From CAYVMD01 sp964452465 (lineage in GTDB: Bacteria; Armatimonadota; JACIXR01): DNA of 34,699 bases. Numbering within the stretch: the first letter of the stretch is position 1; every line of letters begins with the position of its first letter. The translations under genes and the position numbers were made by a program. Location: contig CAYVMD010000021.1 in the NCBI GenBank assembly GCA_964452465.1, forward strand, positions 1 to 34,699. The letters run 5' to 3'. Below are positions 15,040 to 23,394 of the stretch, piece after piece. The notes beneath the pieces are model-generated. The model worked only from the letters and a program-made list of their open reading frames with translations, had not been told where the DNA came from and ran no database searches.

Positions 15040-15687
15040 ATGAGAAGTAAATTCGTGGCAGTAGTAGCGATAGTATTACTCTCCTTCCTCCTCAGCCTCT
15101 ATCTCTACCCCCAGTTGCCGGAGAAGATGGCAACCCATTGGGATGAGCATGGGAGGGTTAATGGATATTCCTCCAAGTTTTGGGGGGCGTTCCTTTTGCC
15201 CTTTACCTTGGTTTTCCTCGCCCTCTTGTTATTATTCATTCCCCACATCGATCCCCTAAGGCACAATATAGAGGAATTCAGGGATTATTATGAAGGTTTC
15301 CTCATCGTATTCTTCCTATTTATGCTCTCCATCCACATCCAGGTGCTCCTCTGGAACTTGGGGGTCAAGATAAACCCCCTTTATCCCATGTCCATCGGAG
15401 GTGGGTTCCTCTTCTACTACATCGGCATAATGCTGGAGAAAGCGAGGAGGAATTGGTTCATTGGGATAAGAACCCCTTGGACATTGAGTAGCGACGAGGT
15501 ATGGGATAAGACCCATAAATTGGGGGCTTATGTCTTCAAATTAGCAGGCATATTGGCTTTTCTTGGAATCCTTGTGCCTTCGTTCGCCATTTATTTAATC
15601 CTCGTTCCCATCCTCGGCGGCTCGCTCTACCTGATCCTCTTCTCCTATTTAGAGTACAAGAAAGAGGAAGAGAGAAGCAGGGTTTAA
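15040..15687 (+). CDS. SdpI-like membrane protein with DUF1648 domain
   Basis: A 215-residue integral membrane protein with about six hydrophobic segments. The N-terminus has the DUF1648 pattern LPEKMATHWDEHGRVNGYSSKFWGAF (about 27-52). The second half has the SdpI signature RRNWFIGIRTPWTLSSDEVWDKTHKLGAYVFKLAG. In Bacillus subtilis SdpI gives immunity to the SdpC toxin and signals to the SdpR repressor. Most homologues elsewhere have no known role, and no toxin gene lies nearby here. It occupies the place between uppS and dxr where cdsA normally sits. It is not a CdsA homologue: no CdsA C-terminal signature is present. Spacing is 7 bases from uppS and 3 to dxr, so it is cotranscribed. Confidence 0.85.
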   Translation: MRSKFVAVVAIVLLSFLLSLYLYPQLPEKMATHWDEHGRVNGYSSKFWGAFLLPFTLVFLALLLLFIPHIDPLRHNIEEFRDYYEGFLIVFFLFMLSIHIQVLLWNLGVKINPLYPMSIGGGFLFYYIGIMLEKARRNWFIGIRTPWTLSSDEVWDKTHKLGAYVFKLAGILAFLGILVPSFAIYLILVPILGGSLYLILFSYLEYKKEEERSRV

Positions 15688-15690
15688 GAT

Positions 15691-16827
15691 ATGGATGGGG
15701 TTCGCAAAGTCGCTTTGCTCGGGAGCACCGGTTCCATTGGACGGCAAACCCTCGAGGTGATCGCTCATCATAGCGATAAGTTAAAGGTCTTCGCTCTTTC
15801 CTGTGGTAGGAACTATTCCCTCCTGAGGGAACAAGTGCGAAAGTTTCAGCCCGAGATCGTCCATATAGCGGAGGAGGAGCGTTATACCACTTTAAAGGAG
15901 GAGTTTCCCACTAAGAGGATATTGGTGGGCTATGAGGGGCTACTGGAGATAGCTTCCCACCATCAAGTGGACACGGTTGTGGTTGCCATCCCCTCCGCGG
16001 AGGCGATAGAACCCACCCTATTAGCGCTCCAAAGGGGAAAGCGGGTTGCATTGGCAGCTAAAGAGGTCCTCGTTTGCGCCGGTGAATTGGTGATGTCCCA
16101 AGGGGGAGAACTTCTGCCCGTGGATAGCGAGCATTCCGCCTTGTTCCAGGTATTACAGGGGGAAAGAAGGGAGGATGTGAATCGCTTGATATTGACCGCC
16201 TCCGGCGGTCCATTCCTTCATTTGCCCCAGGAACGGTTCCCCCTGGTAACTCCAGAGGAAGCCTTGCAACATCCCACTTGGAGGATGGGGAAGAAGGTTA
16301 CCATAGATTCAGCCACACTCTTCAATAAGGGGTTGGAGATCATAGAAGCTATGTGGTTGTTCTCCCTGCCTCCAGAAAGGATAGAGGTGGTGATTCACCC
16401 TCAAAGCATAGTGCATTCCCTCGTGGAATTCAGGGATGGCTCGTTAAAGGCACAGCTCTCCCATCCAGACATGCGTCTCCCCATCCAATACGCCCTCTTA
16501 TACCCTCGGAGATTGCCCTCCCTCGTTCCCGTCCTCCAGTTGACCTCCCTTTGCTTGGAGTTTCAGCCCCTTGACGAAGGGCGTTTTCCCGCGGTAAGAT
16601 TATGTAAAGAGGTCGCTAAGAAAGGAGGTACTTACCCCGCTGTCCTCTGTGGCGCAGACGAGGTAGCGGTCGAGATGTTTCTTCAGAGGAAGATCAGGTT
16701 CAGCGAGATCCCCTCGATTGTAGAGAAGGTCCTGGCGGAGCATAGGGGCAAGGAACATCCCACTTTGAGCGAAGTATTGGAAGCCTACACCTGGGCAAAG
16801 GGGGAAGCGCTTAATATATGTTCATAA
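15691..16827 (+). CDS. dxr: 1-deoxy-D-xylulose 5-phosphate reductoisomerase
   Basis: A 378-residue enzyme of the MEP isoprenoid pathway that converts DXP to MEP with NADPH. Seen: the cofactor motif LLGSTGSIGRQTLEVI (9-24), VALAAKEVLVCAGELV, the metal site PVDSEHSALFQVL (D145, E147), the flexible-loop region HPTWRMGKKVTIDSATLFNKGLEIIEA (N212, K213, E216) and HPQSIVHSLVEFRDGS. Length is normal. Its product feeds the substrate of UppS encoded two genes upstream. Its 3' end overlaps rseP by ten bases. Confidence 0.97.
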   Translation: MDGVRKVALLGSTGSIGRQTLEVIAHHSDKLKVFALSCGRNYSLLREQVRKFQPEIVHIAEEERYTTLKEEFPTKRILVGYEGLLEIASHHQVDTVVVAIPSAEAIEPTLLALQRGKRVALAAKEVLVCAGELVMSQGGELLPVDSEHSALFQVLQGERREDVNRLILTASGGPFLHLPQERFPLVTPEEALQHPTWRMGKKVTIDSATLFNKGLEIIEAMWLFSLPPERIEVVIHPQSIVHSLVEFRDGSLKAQLSHPDMRLPIQYALLYPRRLPSLVPVLQLTSLCLEFQPLDEGRFPAVRLCKEVAKKGGTYPAVLCGADEVAVEMFLQRKIRFSEIPSIVEKVLAEHRGKEHPTLSEVLEAYTWAKGEALNICS

Positions 16828-17891
16828 CTCTGATTTCTTTCCTATTCGCGGTGAGCCTGTTGATCATCGTCCATGAGTTTGGGCATCTTCTTTTCGCTAA
16901 ACTCTCTGGCATGGAGGTAAAGGAGTTCTCCCTCGGCTTTGGTAAACCCGCTCTCTCTATCACGATAGGAGGAACTAAATATTCCATTCGCCCCATTCCC
17001 TTCGGGGGGTATGTGAACATAAGGGAGATGGATATAGATGCGGAGGCGTGGCGAAAGGGAAAGGGATTTTTGGAGCGTCCCTTTTATCAAAAGATGTCGG
17101 TCCTGCTCGCAGGTTCTTTGATGAACCTCTTCCTGGCGGTTGTCATCTTCGGCTCCTTAGGGGTATTCGTGGGGAAGGTCGTGGGAGTGAAGAACGAGAT
17201 AGAAAGGGTTTTGCCCGGCACCCCCGCGGAAATGGCAGGCATAAGGAAGGGAGACAAGATAATCGCTGTAGGGGAGGTTAAAACGCAGGATGTAACTAAA
17301 TTGCGCCAGGAGATAGAGAAAAATCCGGGCAAGATGTTGACTGTAGAAGTAGAAAGGGAAGGGAAAGCCCTCAAGATATGGGTAACGCCCCAAACGGTGA
17401 CCAGCTATAAAAGGGAGAAGGATAGGGTGGTCAAAACGAAGGTGGGGCAAATAGGCGTGGTATTTAAGAGCATAACCAAGAAGATGGGTTTCGGTGAAGC
17501 GGTGTGGGCGGGTTTCAGGGATACCTATTATCTCGCCAAATTGGTGGTTATATTCCCCTATTTAGCCATAACTAAAAAAGTGCCCGCAGAGGTGGGAGGA
17601 CCAATTGCCATCGCCCGCATAACCAGCGAGGGAGCTAGGATGGGATTCCCCATATTGATGGAACGCATCGCCATGATCAGTGTCACATTGGCGGTATTTA
17701 ACCTCTTCCCCATCCCCGGTTTGGATGGAGGTATCCTCTTCATCCTGATAATAAACTCCATCTACGCCTTTTTCTTCAAACGTAACCTGGATTATCGCAA
17801 GATAGCCTTGGTCAATTCCATCGGCGTGGCGTTTCTCCTTACCCTTATGGCCATCCTCACCGTCTTCGATATCCGCAAGCTCTTTCAATAA
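16818..17891 (+). CDS. rseP: RseP-type site-2 zinc metalloprotease
   Basis: A 357-residue intramembrane protease. HEFGH (H19, E20, H23) in the first transmembrane segment is the zinc site. The matching LDG motif is in NLFPIPGLDGGILF near the C-terminus. Between them lies one PDZ domain (about 125-195, beginning ERVLPGTPAEMAGIRKGDKIIAV). The family cleaves anti-sigma factors and remnant signal peptides in the membrane. Only one PDZ is present, as in Gram-positive and deep-branching forms. The ATG lies within the dxr end, with GGGGGAAG upstream. The gene stops one base before the convergent DUF4432 gene. Confidence 0.95.
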   Translation: MFITLISFLFAVSLLIIVHEFGHLLFAKLSGMEVKEFSLGFGKPALSITIGGTKYSIRPIPFGGYVNIREMDIDAEAWRKGKGFLERPFYQKMSVLLAGSLMNLFLAVVIFGSLGVFVGKVVGVKNEIERVLPGTPAEMAGIRKGDKIIAVGEVKTQDVTKLRQEIEKNPGKMLTVEVEREGKALKIWVTPQTVTSYKREKDRVVKTKVGQIGVVFKSITKKMGFGEAVWAGFRDTYYLAKLVVIFPYLAITKKVPAEVGGPIAIARITSEGARMGFPILMERIAMISVTLAVFNLFPIPGLDGGILFILIINSIYAFFFKRNLDYRKIALVNSIGVAFLLTLMAILTVFDIRKLFQ

Positions 17892-17892
17892 T

Positions 17893-19011
17893 CTACAGCA
17901 GATTCTTTATCTTCTGCTCCAACGCTTCGACCTCGCCTTTCAGGAGCACTCCCATCTCCAAGTTGATCTCCTTCTTCTCCCAGGGTTGTAGTATCTGAAG
18001 CGTCCCCATTTCCCTCTCCTTTGCCCTTCCTCCCACATGGCAGTTGCCCGGCTCCATGCCTACAACATAGGTTCCCTCTCCCATCATTCGCCATTCCGTG
18101 AAGAAGGGAAGTTCCTCCTTTTTGTATTTGACATAGACTGCCATCCCGCCCAGAAGTTCCTTGTTTACGATGGCGGTGGTTACGAAACCTTCCTCATCCG
18201 GCTTAATATCGAGGTAAAATACCTGCTCCTTGAAGTTGGGTATGGGAGGGGAACAGCGGTTGTATATATCGAGTCCTTTCTTCGCCTCCTCGTCCCTTGG
18301 GGTGACATCTTGCACTGCAGCGAGGAGGTAGGAATTATCGTCGACCAAGGGGAAGCCGATGTTTATGTGATAGATGATCATGAGAGGGGAGGGGATGTAT
18401 CCGGTGTTCTGGACGGTGTCGTGGAGGAAGATGCGCCTCTCACCGATATAGGTCCATATCCTCCTCTTCATCTCCAGGCATTCCCCGAAGACTATGCTTT
18501 CCCGCATCTTCCCTTCTGCCCACAGGAGATATTCGTCTCCTTCCCACTCGCCACCACAGGCGACGCCAAAGGCAGGGGTGGAGGAAATCCTTCCGTGGAG
18601 CCCCAGATAGCAACGGTTGACTTCGTTGGAAGGAACGCAAGAAAACAGGCAGGAAGCGTCAGGATCCTCGCTCGCTGCTCCCGCATAGGTGAGCCCGCAG
18701 GTCACCAGGAGACCTCCATAGAAGGAGCGGAGCCAACCGAGTCCCTCCGGCTCAAAGTAGTAGGGAGCAACCTGCCCCGTGGAGGAATGCCAGCAGAGGG
18801 ATTTCCCTTGGTATTCCGCGTAGGAGATATCCATCCCCCTATCGGGAAGCACGGTGAAATTGAAGCCGTTGCCACAGCGAAAATCTATCGCCCTCACCCC
18901 TCTTTCCTTCCCTTCCTGTAGCTCCACCAGCCTAACCCCGCCTATCTGGCTGATATCCCCTACCTTTCTTAGGATCTCTTCTCTCTTCCATTCCTTGCCC
19001 GCAAACTTCAT
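17893..19011 (-). CDS. DUF4432 family protein (galactose-mutarotase-like fold)
   Basis: A ~372-residue protein with DUF4432 hallmarks: FTVLPDRGMDISYAEYQG, GLLVTCGLTYAGA, CYLGLHGRISSTPAFG, IIYHINIGFPLVDDNS and the C-terminal VGMEPGNCHVGGRAKEREMG. The family has the beta-sandwich fold of aldose-1-epimerases, and members probably act on or bind sugars. Some isomerise unusual sugars, but this protein's substrate is unknown. Start choice: a TTG at 19017 is two bases from the SD, while ATG at 19011 is eight bases after AAAGGAGG, so 19011 is used. It is the last gene of the S1/GH15 unit, which fits a sugar-related role. Confidence 0.88.
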   Translation of the reverse strand: MKFAGKEWKREEILRKVGDISQIGGVRLVELQEGKERGVRAIDFRCGNGFNFTVLPDRGMDISYAEYQGKSLCWHSSTGQVAPYYFEPEGLGWLRSFYGGLLVTCGLTYAGAASEDPDASCLFSCVPSNEVNRCYLGLHGRISSTPAFGVACGGEWEGDEYLLWAEGKMRESIVFGECLEMKRRIWTYIGERRIFLHDTVQNTGYIPSPLMIIYHINIGFPLVDDNSYLLAAVQDVTPRDEEAKKGLDIYNRCSPPIPNFKEQVFYLDIKPDEEGFVTTAIVNKELLGGMAVYVKYKKEELPFFTEWRMMGEGTYVVGMEPGNCHVGGRAKEREMGTLQILQPWEKKEINLEMGVLLKGEVEALEQKIKNLL

Positions 19012-19036
19012 TTCCAAAACCTCCTTTGTGAAGATT

Positions 19037-19276
19037 TTAGGTTTTATACATCCTTATCCCCATTATGGAGATGAGGGTCCCGCAACAACCCATTACGAAG
19101 AGATGGGCGATATTCCTCAAAAGTTCCAGAAGATATTTCGAGACATCGGCGGGATTCTGGAAACTAACCGGTTGGGAGAGGGCGGAGAATGCCACGACGA
19201 AGGTATATACCAGAAGGGCTATCCCTAATATGAAGACCACTATGCCGAGGAAGGGGGTAGCGATCCTATTGAACAT
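19037..19276 (-). CDS. Small two-helix membrane protein, unknown function
   Basis: A 79-residue protein starting MFNRIATPFLGIVVFILGIALLVY. Two strong hydrophobic segments are visible (about 7-30 and 52-73, the latter NIAHLFVMGCCGTLISIMG) joined by a polar linker. The end RMYKT is basic, consistent with a hairpin in the membrane and cytoplasmic ends. ATG at 19276 follows AAAGGAGG by nine bases. A longer frame back to 19420 has no matching SD and runs through the end of the upstream gene. It overlaps that GH15 gene by 11 bases and precedes the DUF4432 gene by 25. I recognise no family. Confidence 0.75.
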   Translation of the reverse strand: MFNRIATPFLGIVVFILGIALLVYTFVVAFSALSQPVSFQNPADVSKYLLELLRNIAHLFVMGCCGTLISIMGIRMYKT

Positions 19277-21173
19277 CCCTTGAAGCCTCCTTTCTCTTCT
19301 TAAGGTAACGCAAAACAGCGGAAAGGAAAGCGGAGTGAGACCAGGTGAGAGGAGCGACGGAGAGGGGCGCGCCGGTGAAGGGGTGGACCTGTTCGGGGAA
19401 AACTCCCGATGGCAAAGCATGCCTCTTCGCCCAAAGGAGAAGGGGCAGGGCGTCCTCCACTTCCTTTAATGTTTTTGCCCTCCTTATCCTCCATTCAGCG
19501 AGCCACAGGGTGGTAATGAACCAGGGGTTGCCGGGAACCATGGATAGATCATCGCTCTGGCGGAAATACCAATCCCCCAAATATCTGCTCATCCCTCCTA
19601 CATCCGTTTTCACCCAAAGGGTCTTTTCCACCTCCTCAAGGGCGCGGAGGAGATTCTCATCGGTTTGGGGCAGGGCGTTGAGAAGGGGAATGAGGAGAAG
19701 GCTGGCGTCGGGGCCAGCATCCACCCCCCAGCCCCGAGGAGAAGGGTAGAGGGCGGTCGCATATTTGTCCCCTGTGGAGAACCTCTTCAAATTATCCACG
19801 ATTTCCACTGCTCTATTATAAAACAATTTGCTCGCTTGAATATCTCCGATGATTGAGGACATCTCGCTGGCAGAGAAAAGGGAGAGCGCTACTAAGGCGG
19901 AGGTGTAAAGATGTACCCCCCTCTTCTCCTCCCAGATATTCCAGGAAGGGTGGGGGAGATGGAGGGAGGGCTCCATGAAATCGCTCATAAATAAGGCGGG
20001 CTTCTTCACCAAATCCTCATAGACCTCGGCTAAGAATTCCAGATCGCCGTATTTGCGGAGATGTTCTCCCAAGGCGTAAAGGACTATGGCGGTGGAATCC
20101 TCCTGAAGCGGGACTTCCTTTTTTCCATCTATGAGCCAGGGATGCCAGGAGGAGCCGAGGGAGCCATCGGGAAAATACTTGTGCCAAAGGAAGGGGGAAT
20201 CAGCCAGGAGTTTTTTAACGAAAAGAAAGAAACGCCTGCTTATATCTATCTGCCCCAACTCGTTGAGGACGAGGACGGTATAGGCGGAATCACGCCCCCA
20301 CATATAAGCGTAGTGAGCGCGTGCGGTCTGCATTATGTCGGAATCCGTGGAGGCGATTATCGCTCCTCTATTGTCTATGTGGGAGCGAAGGATAAGGAGG
20401 CTCTTAACAAAGAGATCCCTTAATCCCTCCGGTAAAGGGGAAAGGTCCGGCAAGGTCCTCCTGAGCCAACTATGCCAGAAATATTGGCATTCCTCGAGCA
20501 ATCCTTCCTTCCTCCGCCGAACCTCCTCTTGCAATCTCTCTATTTCCTTGAAGTTGTGACCTGCCACTATCCAAACGAAGAATCTCCTTCCCTTGCAGGG
20601 GGGAAGATCGAGGGCGAAGATGCTCTCTACCGCTCCCTGCTCTATGGAACGCTGGGACAACTTTCCGTCCTCGGCATCCTTCCAAACTCCCTTCCTATTT
20701 ATGGCATATTGGGAGATGGGGAGATCGCTGGAGATGAGTAGATAAATATCCCTTTTGAAATGGATTATCCCGTCGAGGAAGGGGTTATAGAAGGCGGTAT
20801 CACCTATATCGCTTTCCAAGAGGGAGAAGTCATGATGGAGGAAAAACCTCAGGGGCTTCGAGGATTCCACCTCTATCTCCCTTAGGAAGACATTTAAAAA
20901 GGGGTGGACTGCCGTCCGCATAAAGAGCTTGATGCCTTTCCTATGTTTGAAGGAGGCAAAGGCTATCAAGGCGTAGGGTTCATAATTAACCTCGCCCTCC
21001 CAACCTTCCCCCAGCCAATTCGTCTCCTCTCCATCCCACACCCCCATTCTGCACAAATGTCCCAACACATGATTGGTAAGCCCTACATAGGGGAAGTAAA
21101 AATCCCTTATTTGGAGATGAGCATCCAAACCCACCAGGAGATTGCCATTCCCCAAGACGATCGGTCTGGGCAT
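19266..21173 (-). CDS. Glycoside hydrolase family 15 (glucoamylase-like)
   Basis: A 635-residue GH15 protein with no signal peptide, hence cytoplasmic. It has an N-terminal beta-sandwich (about 1-235, starting PIVLGNGNLLVGLDAHLQIRDFYFPYVG) and a C-terminal (alpha/alpha)6 barrel. Catalytic regions: ARAHYAYMWGRDSAYTVLVL, the general acid in PSWNIWEEKRGVHLYTSALV (E415/E416), and the general base in GVFPEQVHPFTGAPLSVAPLTWSHSAFL (E594). Family enzymes release glucose from alpha-glucans, isomaltose or trehalose. Which one is not readable here. It starts four bases after the S1-domain gene and overlaps the small membrane-protein gene, so the unit is tightly coupled. Confidence 0.9.
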   Translation of the reverse strand: MPRPIVLGNGNLLVGLDAHLQIRDFYFPYVGLTNHVLGHLCRMGVWDGEETNWLGEGWEGEVNYEPYALIAFASFKHRKGIKLFMRTAVHPFLNVFLREIEVESSKPLRFFLHHDFSLLESDIGDTAFYNPFLDGIIHFKRDIYLLISSDLPISQYAINRKGVWKDAEDGKLSQRSIEQGAVESIFALDLPPCKGRRFFVWIVAGHNFKEIERLQEEVRRRKEGLLEECQYFWHSWLRRTLPDLSPLPEGLRDLFVKSLLILRSHIDNRGAIIASTDSDIMQTARAHYAYMWGRDSAYTVLVLNELGQIDISRRFFLFVKKLLADSPFLWHKYFPDGSLGSSWHPWLIDGKKEVPLQEDSTAIVLYALGEHLRKYGDLEFLAEVYEDLVKKPALFMSDFMEPSLHLPHPSWNIWEEKRGVHLYTSALVALSLFSASEMSSIIGDIQASKLFYNRAVEIVDNLKRFSTGDKYATALYPSPRGWGVDAGPDASLLLIPLLNALPQTDENLLRALEEVEKTLWVKTDVGGMSRYLGDWYFRQSDDLSMVPGNPWFITTLWLAEWRIRRAKTLKEVEDALPLLLWAKRHALPSGVFPEQVHPFTGAPLSVAPLTWSHSAFLSAVLRYLKKRKEASRDVQ

Positions 21174-21177
21174 CCCC

Positions 21178-21513
21178 CTATCTTTTCCCTCGACCGCTCG
21201 TCTCCTTTTTCCTCAGGGCGGATAGTCTATCGTCGCTTTGCTCTTTAAATCTCCTCAGTTTGTCCTCGAGGTGGGACGAGGTTTGCTTCGCTCTCTTTAT
21301 GGAGAGCTCCAACCTCCCCCGTTCATCCGTTCCTATGACCCGGCAGGTGACGATGTCGCCCTCCTTGAGGTAATCCTCGACCTTTTGGACGAACTCCTCC
21401 GCTATCTCGGAGATGTGGACGAATCCTTGTCCTCCTTCCTCCAAGGTGACGATGGCGCCCCGCGGTAAGGTCTTCTTTACCTTGCCCTTCACTATACTAC
21501 CTATTTGGTGCAT
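21178..21513 (-). CDS. S1 RNA-binding domain protein (YabR/GSP13-like)
   Basis: A 111-residue protein with one S1 OB-fold (about 1-75): IGSIVKGKVKKTLPRGAIVTLEEGGQGFVHISEIA, then VEDYLKEGDIVTCRVIGTDERGRLELSIKRAK. The C-terminal 36 residues are charged and likely helical. This matches small S1 proteins such as YabR and general stress protein 13, which bind RNA or ribosomes. It is the first gene of a unit with GH15, which is an unusual pairing. ATG at 21513 has GGAGG 11 bases upstream. A nearer ATG is out of frame and stops at once. A strong promoter lies 40-67 bases upstream. Confidence 0.88.
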   Translation of the reverse strand: MHQIGSIVKGKVKKTLPRGAIVTLEEGGQGFVHISEIAEEFVQKVEDYLKEGDIVTCRVIGTDERGRLELSIKRAKQTSSHLEDKLRRFKEQSDDRLSALRKKETSGRGKR

Positions 21514-21552
21514 ACTTCAGCATTCCTCCAAAGAACAAAATTGTTTGGATTA

Positions 21553-21580
21553 ATTATAAGTCCGTTAGGAAACAAGTCAA
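21553..21580 (-). promoter_or_regulatory. Sigma-70-type promoter of the S1/GH15 unit
   Basis: On the minus strand TTGACT (21575-21580) and TATAAT (21553-21558) are 16 bases apart, in the 82-base gap after the thpR stop. The predicted transcript starts near 21546 and carries the SD GGAGG for the S1 gene. Confidence 0.75.
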
Positions 21581-21595
21581 ATCCGAGATAGAAAA

Positions 21596-22171
21596 TCATT
21601 CTTCAAGCGATACCTCGTAAAGCACATTGTAGCGGGGACCCGAAGGCAAAAGGGTGCTTTGCATGAGCGATATCTTTTCCACCTTCATCTCGCCGACCTC
21701 TATATCCTCCAATTCCCTCATCATCCTGCTCAGCTTATCCAGTCCCCGCGGTGACCTCACCCTTCCCAAGGTAAGATGGAGTTTGAAAGGCTTCTCAGGT
21801 GGGATGCCTAATTTAACTATCCTTTCCTCCAGGAAGGAGGCAAGGCGAGCGAGGTGTCCCTCCTCTCCACCTATCCAAATCACCCGAGGACGCCGACTAT
21901 CGGGAAAGCCTCCCACCCCCCTGAACCTTACCCTCATTGGCGAGAAATTCGCCTTCGCCTCGTCCATTATCGCCTTTATCTCCCCTAGGAGTTCCTTCGT
22001 TATATTGCCGAGAAAGCGGAGGGTAATGTGGAGATTTTCCGCCTCCACCCACTTCACATCGGCGTTAGTAGAACGCAATTTTTCCTCCACCTTCACCGTC
22101 TTCTCCCTTATCTCATCGCTCAGGAGGACGGCTATGAAGCCCCTTAAGGTTTCGGGTTTCTCAGGAGCCAT
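21596..22171 (-). CDS. thpR: RNA 2',3'-cyclic phosphodiesterase (2H phosphoesterase)
   Basis: A 191-residue 2H-family enzyme with both HxTx motifs: ENLHITLRFLG (H48) and FKLHLTLGRVRS (H132). The family also includes the old 2'-5' RNA ligase name. It opens 2',3'-cyclic phosphate ends to 2'-phosphates in vitro. PRVIWIGGEEG between the motifs is typical. The start ATG at 22171 lies 28 bases inside the cinA end and touches its SD (AAGGAG), which is a poor spacing. No better in-frame start exists before the conserved GFIAVLL, so translation is probably coupled to cinA. Pairing with cinA is a frequent bacterial arrangement, often near recA. Confidence 0.92.
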   Translation of the reverse strand: MAPEKPETLRGFIAVLLSDEIREKTVKVEEKLRSTNADVKWVEAENLHITLRFLGNITKELLGEIKAIMDEAKANFSPMRVRFRGVGGFPDSRRPRVIWIGGEEGHLARLASFLEERIVKLGIPPEKPFKLHLTLGRVRSPRGLDKLSRMMRELEDIEVGEMKVEKISLMQSTLLPSGPRYNVLYEVSLEE

Positions 22172-23394
22172 CTCCTTAGCATATCAAGGGCAGTTTGGGA
22201 GGAGCGCCACCTCACGCTTTCCCTGTCCCCGGGGAAGATGTTCCTCTGGCAGATCGTTTCCGTAGGGGTGGCGATGGCGATGTAAACTAACCCCACGGGC
22301 TTCTCCGGAGTGCCCCCGGTTGGACCTGCTATCCCTGTTATCCCTATGCCAAAATCGGTGCGGAAGAGCCTCTTCGCCCCCTCCGCCATTTCCCTCGCTA
22401 CCTCCTCGCTCACCGCTCCATAGCGTTCTAAGTTTTCCCTGCTGACCCCTAATATATCCCTCTTCGCCTCGTTGGAGTAGGATATAACGCCCCCCATGAA
22501 GTACTCCGAACTGCCGGAGACCTTGGTTATGCGATAGCCCAAGAGTCCTCCCGTGCAGGATTCCGCCACGCTGAGGCTCATCTTCCTTTCCTTCAGCATC
22601 CTTCCCACTACCTCCTCCAACTCCTCCTGATCGGCGCCGAATATATCCTCCCCCAGCCTTTCTCGTATTTTCTTCTCCGTTTCTTCTATCAGTCCCTTGA
22701 CGGTTTCCTCATCCCCCTCGGCGGTTATAGCCACCTGAATCTCATATGCTTTAGCGAGAGGAGTAACGGTGGGATTGCCGGTAGGCGTCATTATCCCTCT
22801 CAAAATCTCCTCCACCGCCGATTCGGGCTTCCCTACTACCTTTAAGACCCTTTGCAAGATCACATTGCCTTTAACTTTGCCCCTTACATAGGGGAGAAGC
22901 GTTTCCTCCACCATGGGGATCAACTCGCTGGGGGGACCAGGTAGGGCACATATTGTCCTCCCCCCTTTCTCCAGGAGGAACCCGGGGGCGGTTCCCACTC
23001 GATTCTCTATAGGGATCGCCCCCTCGGGGAGATAGGCTTGGCGCAGGTTTATCTCTGGCATGGGAACATTGCGTTTCTTGAAATGGGCCTCGATCTTCTC
23101 CTTCAGATCTTCTCGGAAGATAAGCGGGACATCGAGAACCTTGCTTATCGCTTCCCTGGTGAGGTCATCCGAGGTAGGTCCTAATCCGCCGATCGTTATA
23201 ACTAAATCCGCTCTGCGGAGGCTTTCCTGGATGGCGGAGCAGATCGCTTCCAGGTCATCCGCCACAACCTGGGCGCGGACGATGGAAACGCCAGTTTGCT
23301 GAAGTTTCCTCCCCAAATAGCCGGTGTTCGTGTCGATGACCCTTCCCCAGAGGATCTCCGTCCCGATGGCGATTATCTCCGCCTTCAACTTCAT
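22144..23394 (-). CDS. cinA: CinA: NMN deamidase / competence-damage-inducible protein
   Basis: A 416-residue two-domain CinA. The N-terminal MoaB-like (COG1058) domain starts KAEIIAIGTEILWGRVIDTNTGYLGRKL and includes TIGGLGPTSDDLTREAIS and ALPGPPSELIPM. This part has ADP-ribose pyrophosphatase activity in characterised homologues. The C-terminal CinA domain has SVAESCTGGLLGYRITKVSGSSEYFMGGVISYSNEAKRDIL and FGIGITGIAGPTGGTPEKPVGLV, the NMN amidohydrolase site that recycles NMN to NaMN. ATG at 23394 overlaps the sulfatase-like stop (ATGA) with AAAGGAGG just upstream. A longer frame to 23433 is rejected because it runs through that gene. Confidence 0.95.
   Translation of the reverse strand: MKLKAEIIAIGTEILWGRVIDTNTGYLGRKLQQTGVSIVRAQVVADDLEAICSAIQESLRRADLVITIGGLGPTSDDLTREAISKVLDVPLIFREDLKEKIEAHFKKRNVPMPEINLRQAYLPEGAIPIENRVGTAPGFLLEKGGRTICALPGPPSELIPMVEETLLPYVRGKVKGNVILQRVLKVVGKPESAVEEILRGIMTPTGNPTVTPLAKAYEIQVAITAEGDEETVKGLIEETEKKIRERLGEDIFGADQEELEEVVGRMLKERKMSLSVAESCTGGLLGYRITKVSGSSEYFMGGVISYSNEAKRDILGVSRENLERYGAVSEEVAREMAEGAKRLFRTDFGIGITGIAGPTGGTPEKPVGLVYIAIATPTETICQRNIFPGDRESVRWRSSQTALDMLRRWLLRNPKP

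Noticed and set aside
18037..18921. 294-residue plus-strand open frame opposite DUF4432
   Set aside because: Composition and low complexity are those of an antisense shadow; the minus-strand gene has conserved family motifs and a good SD.
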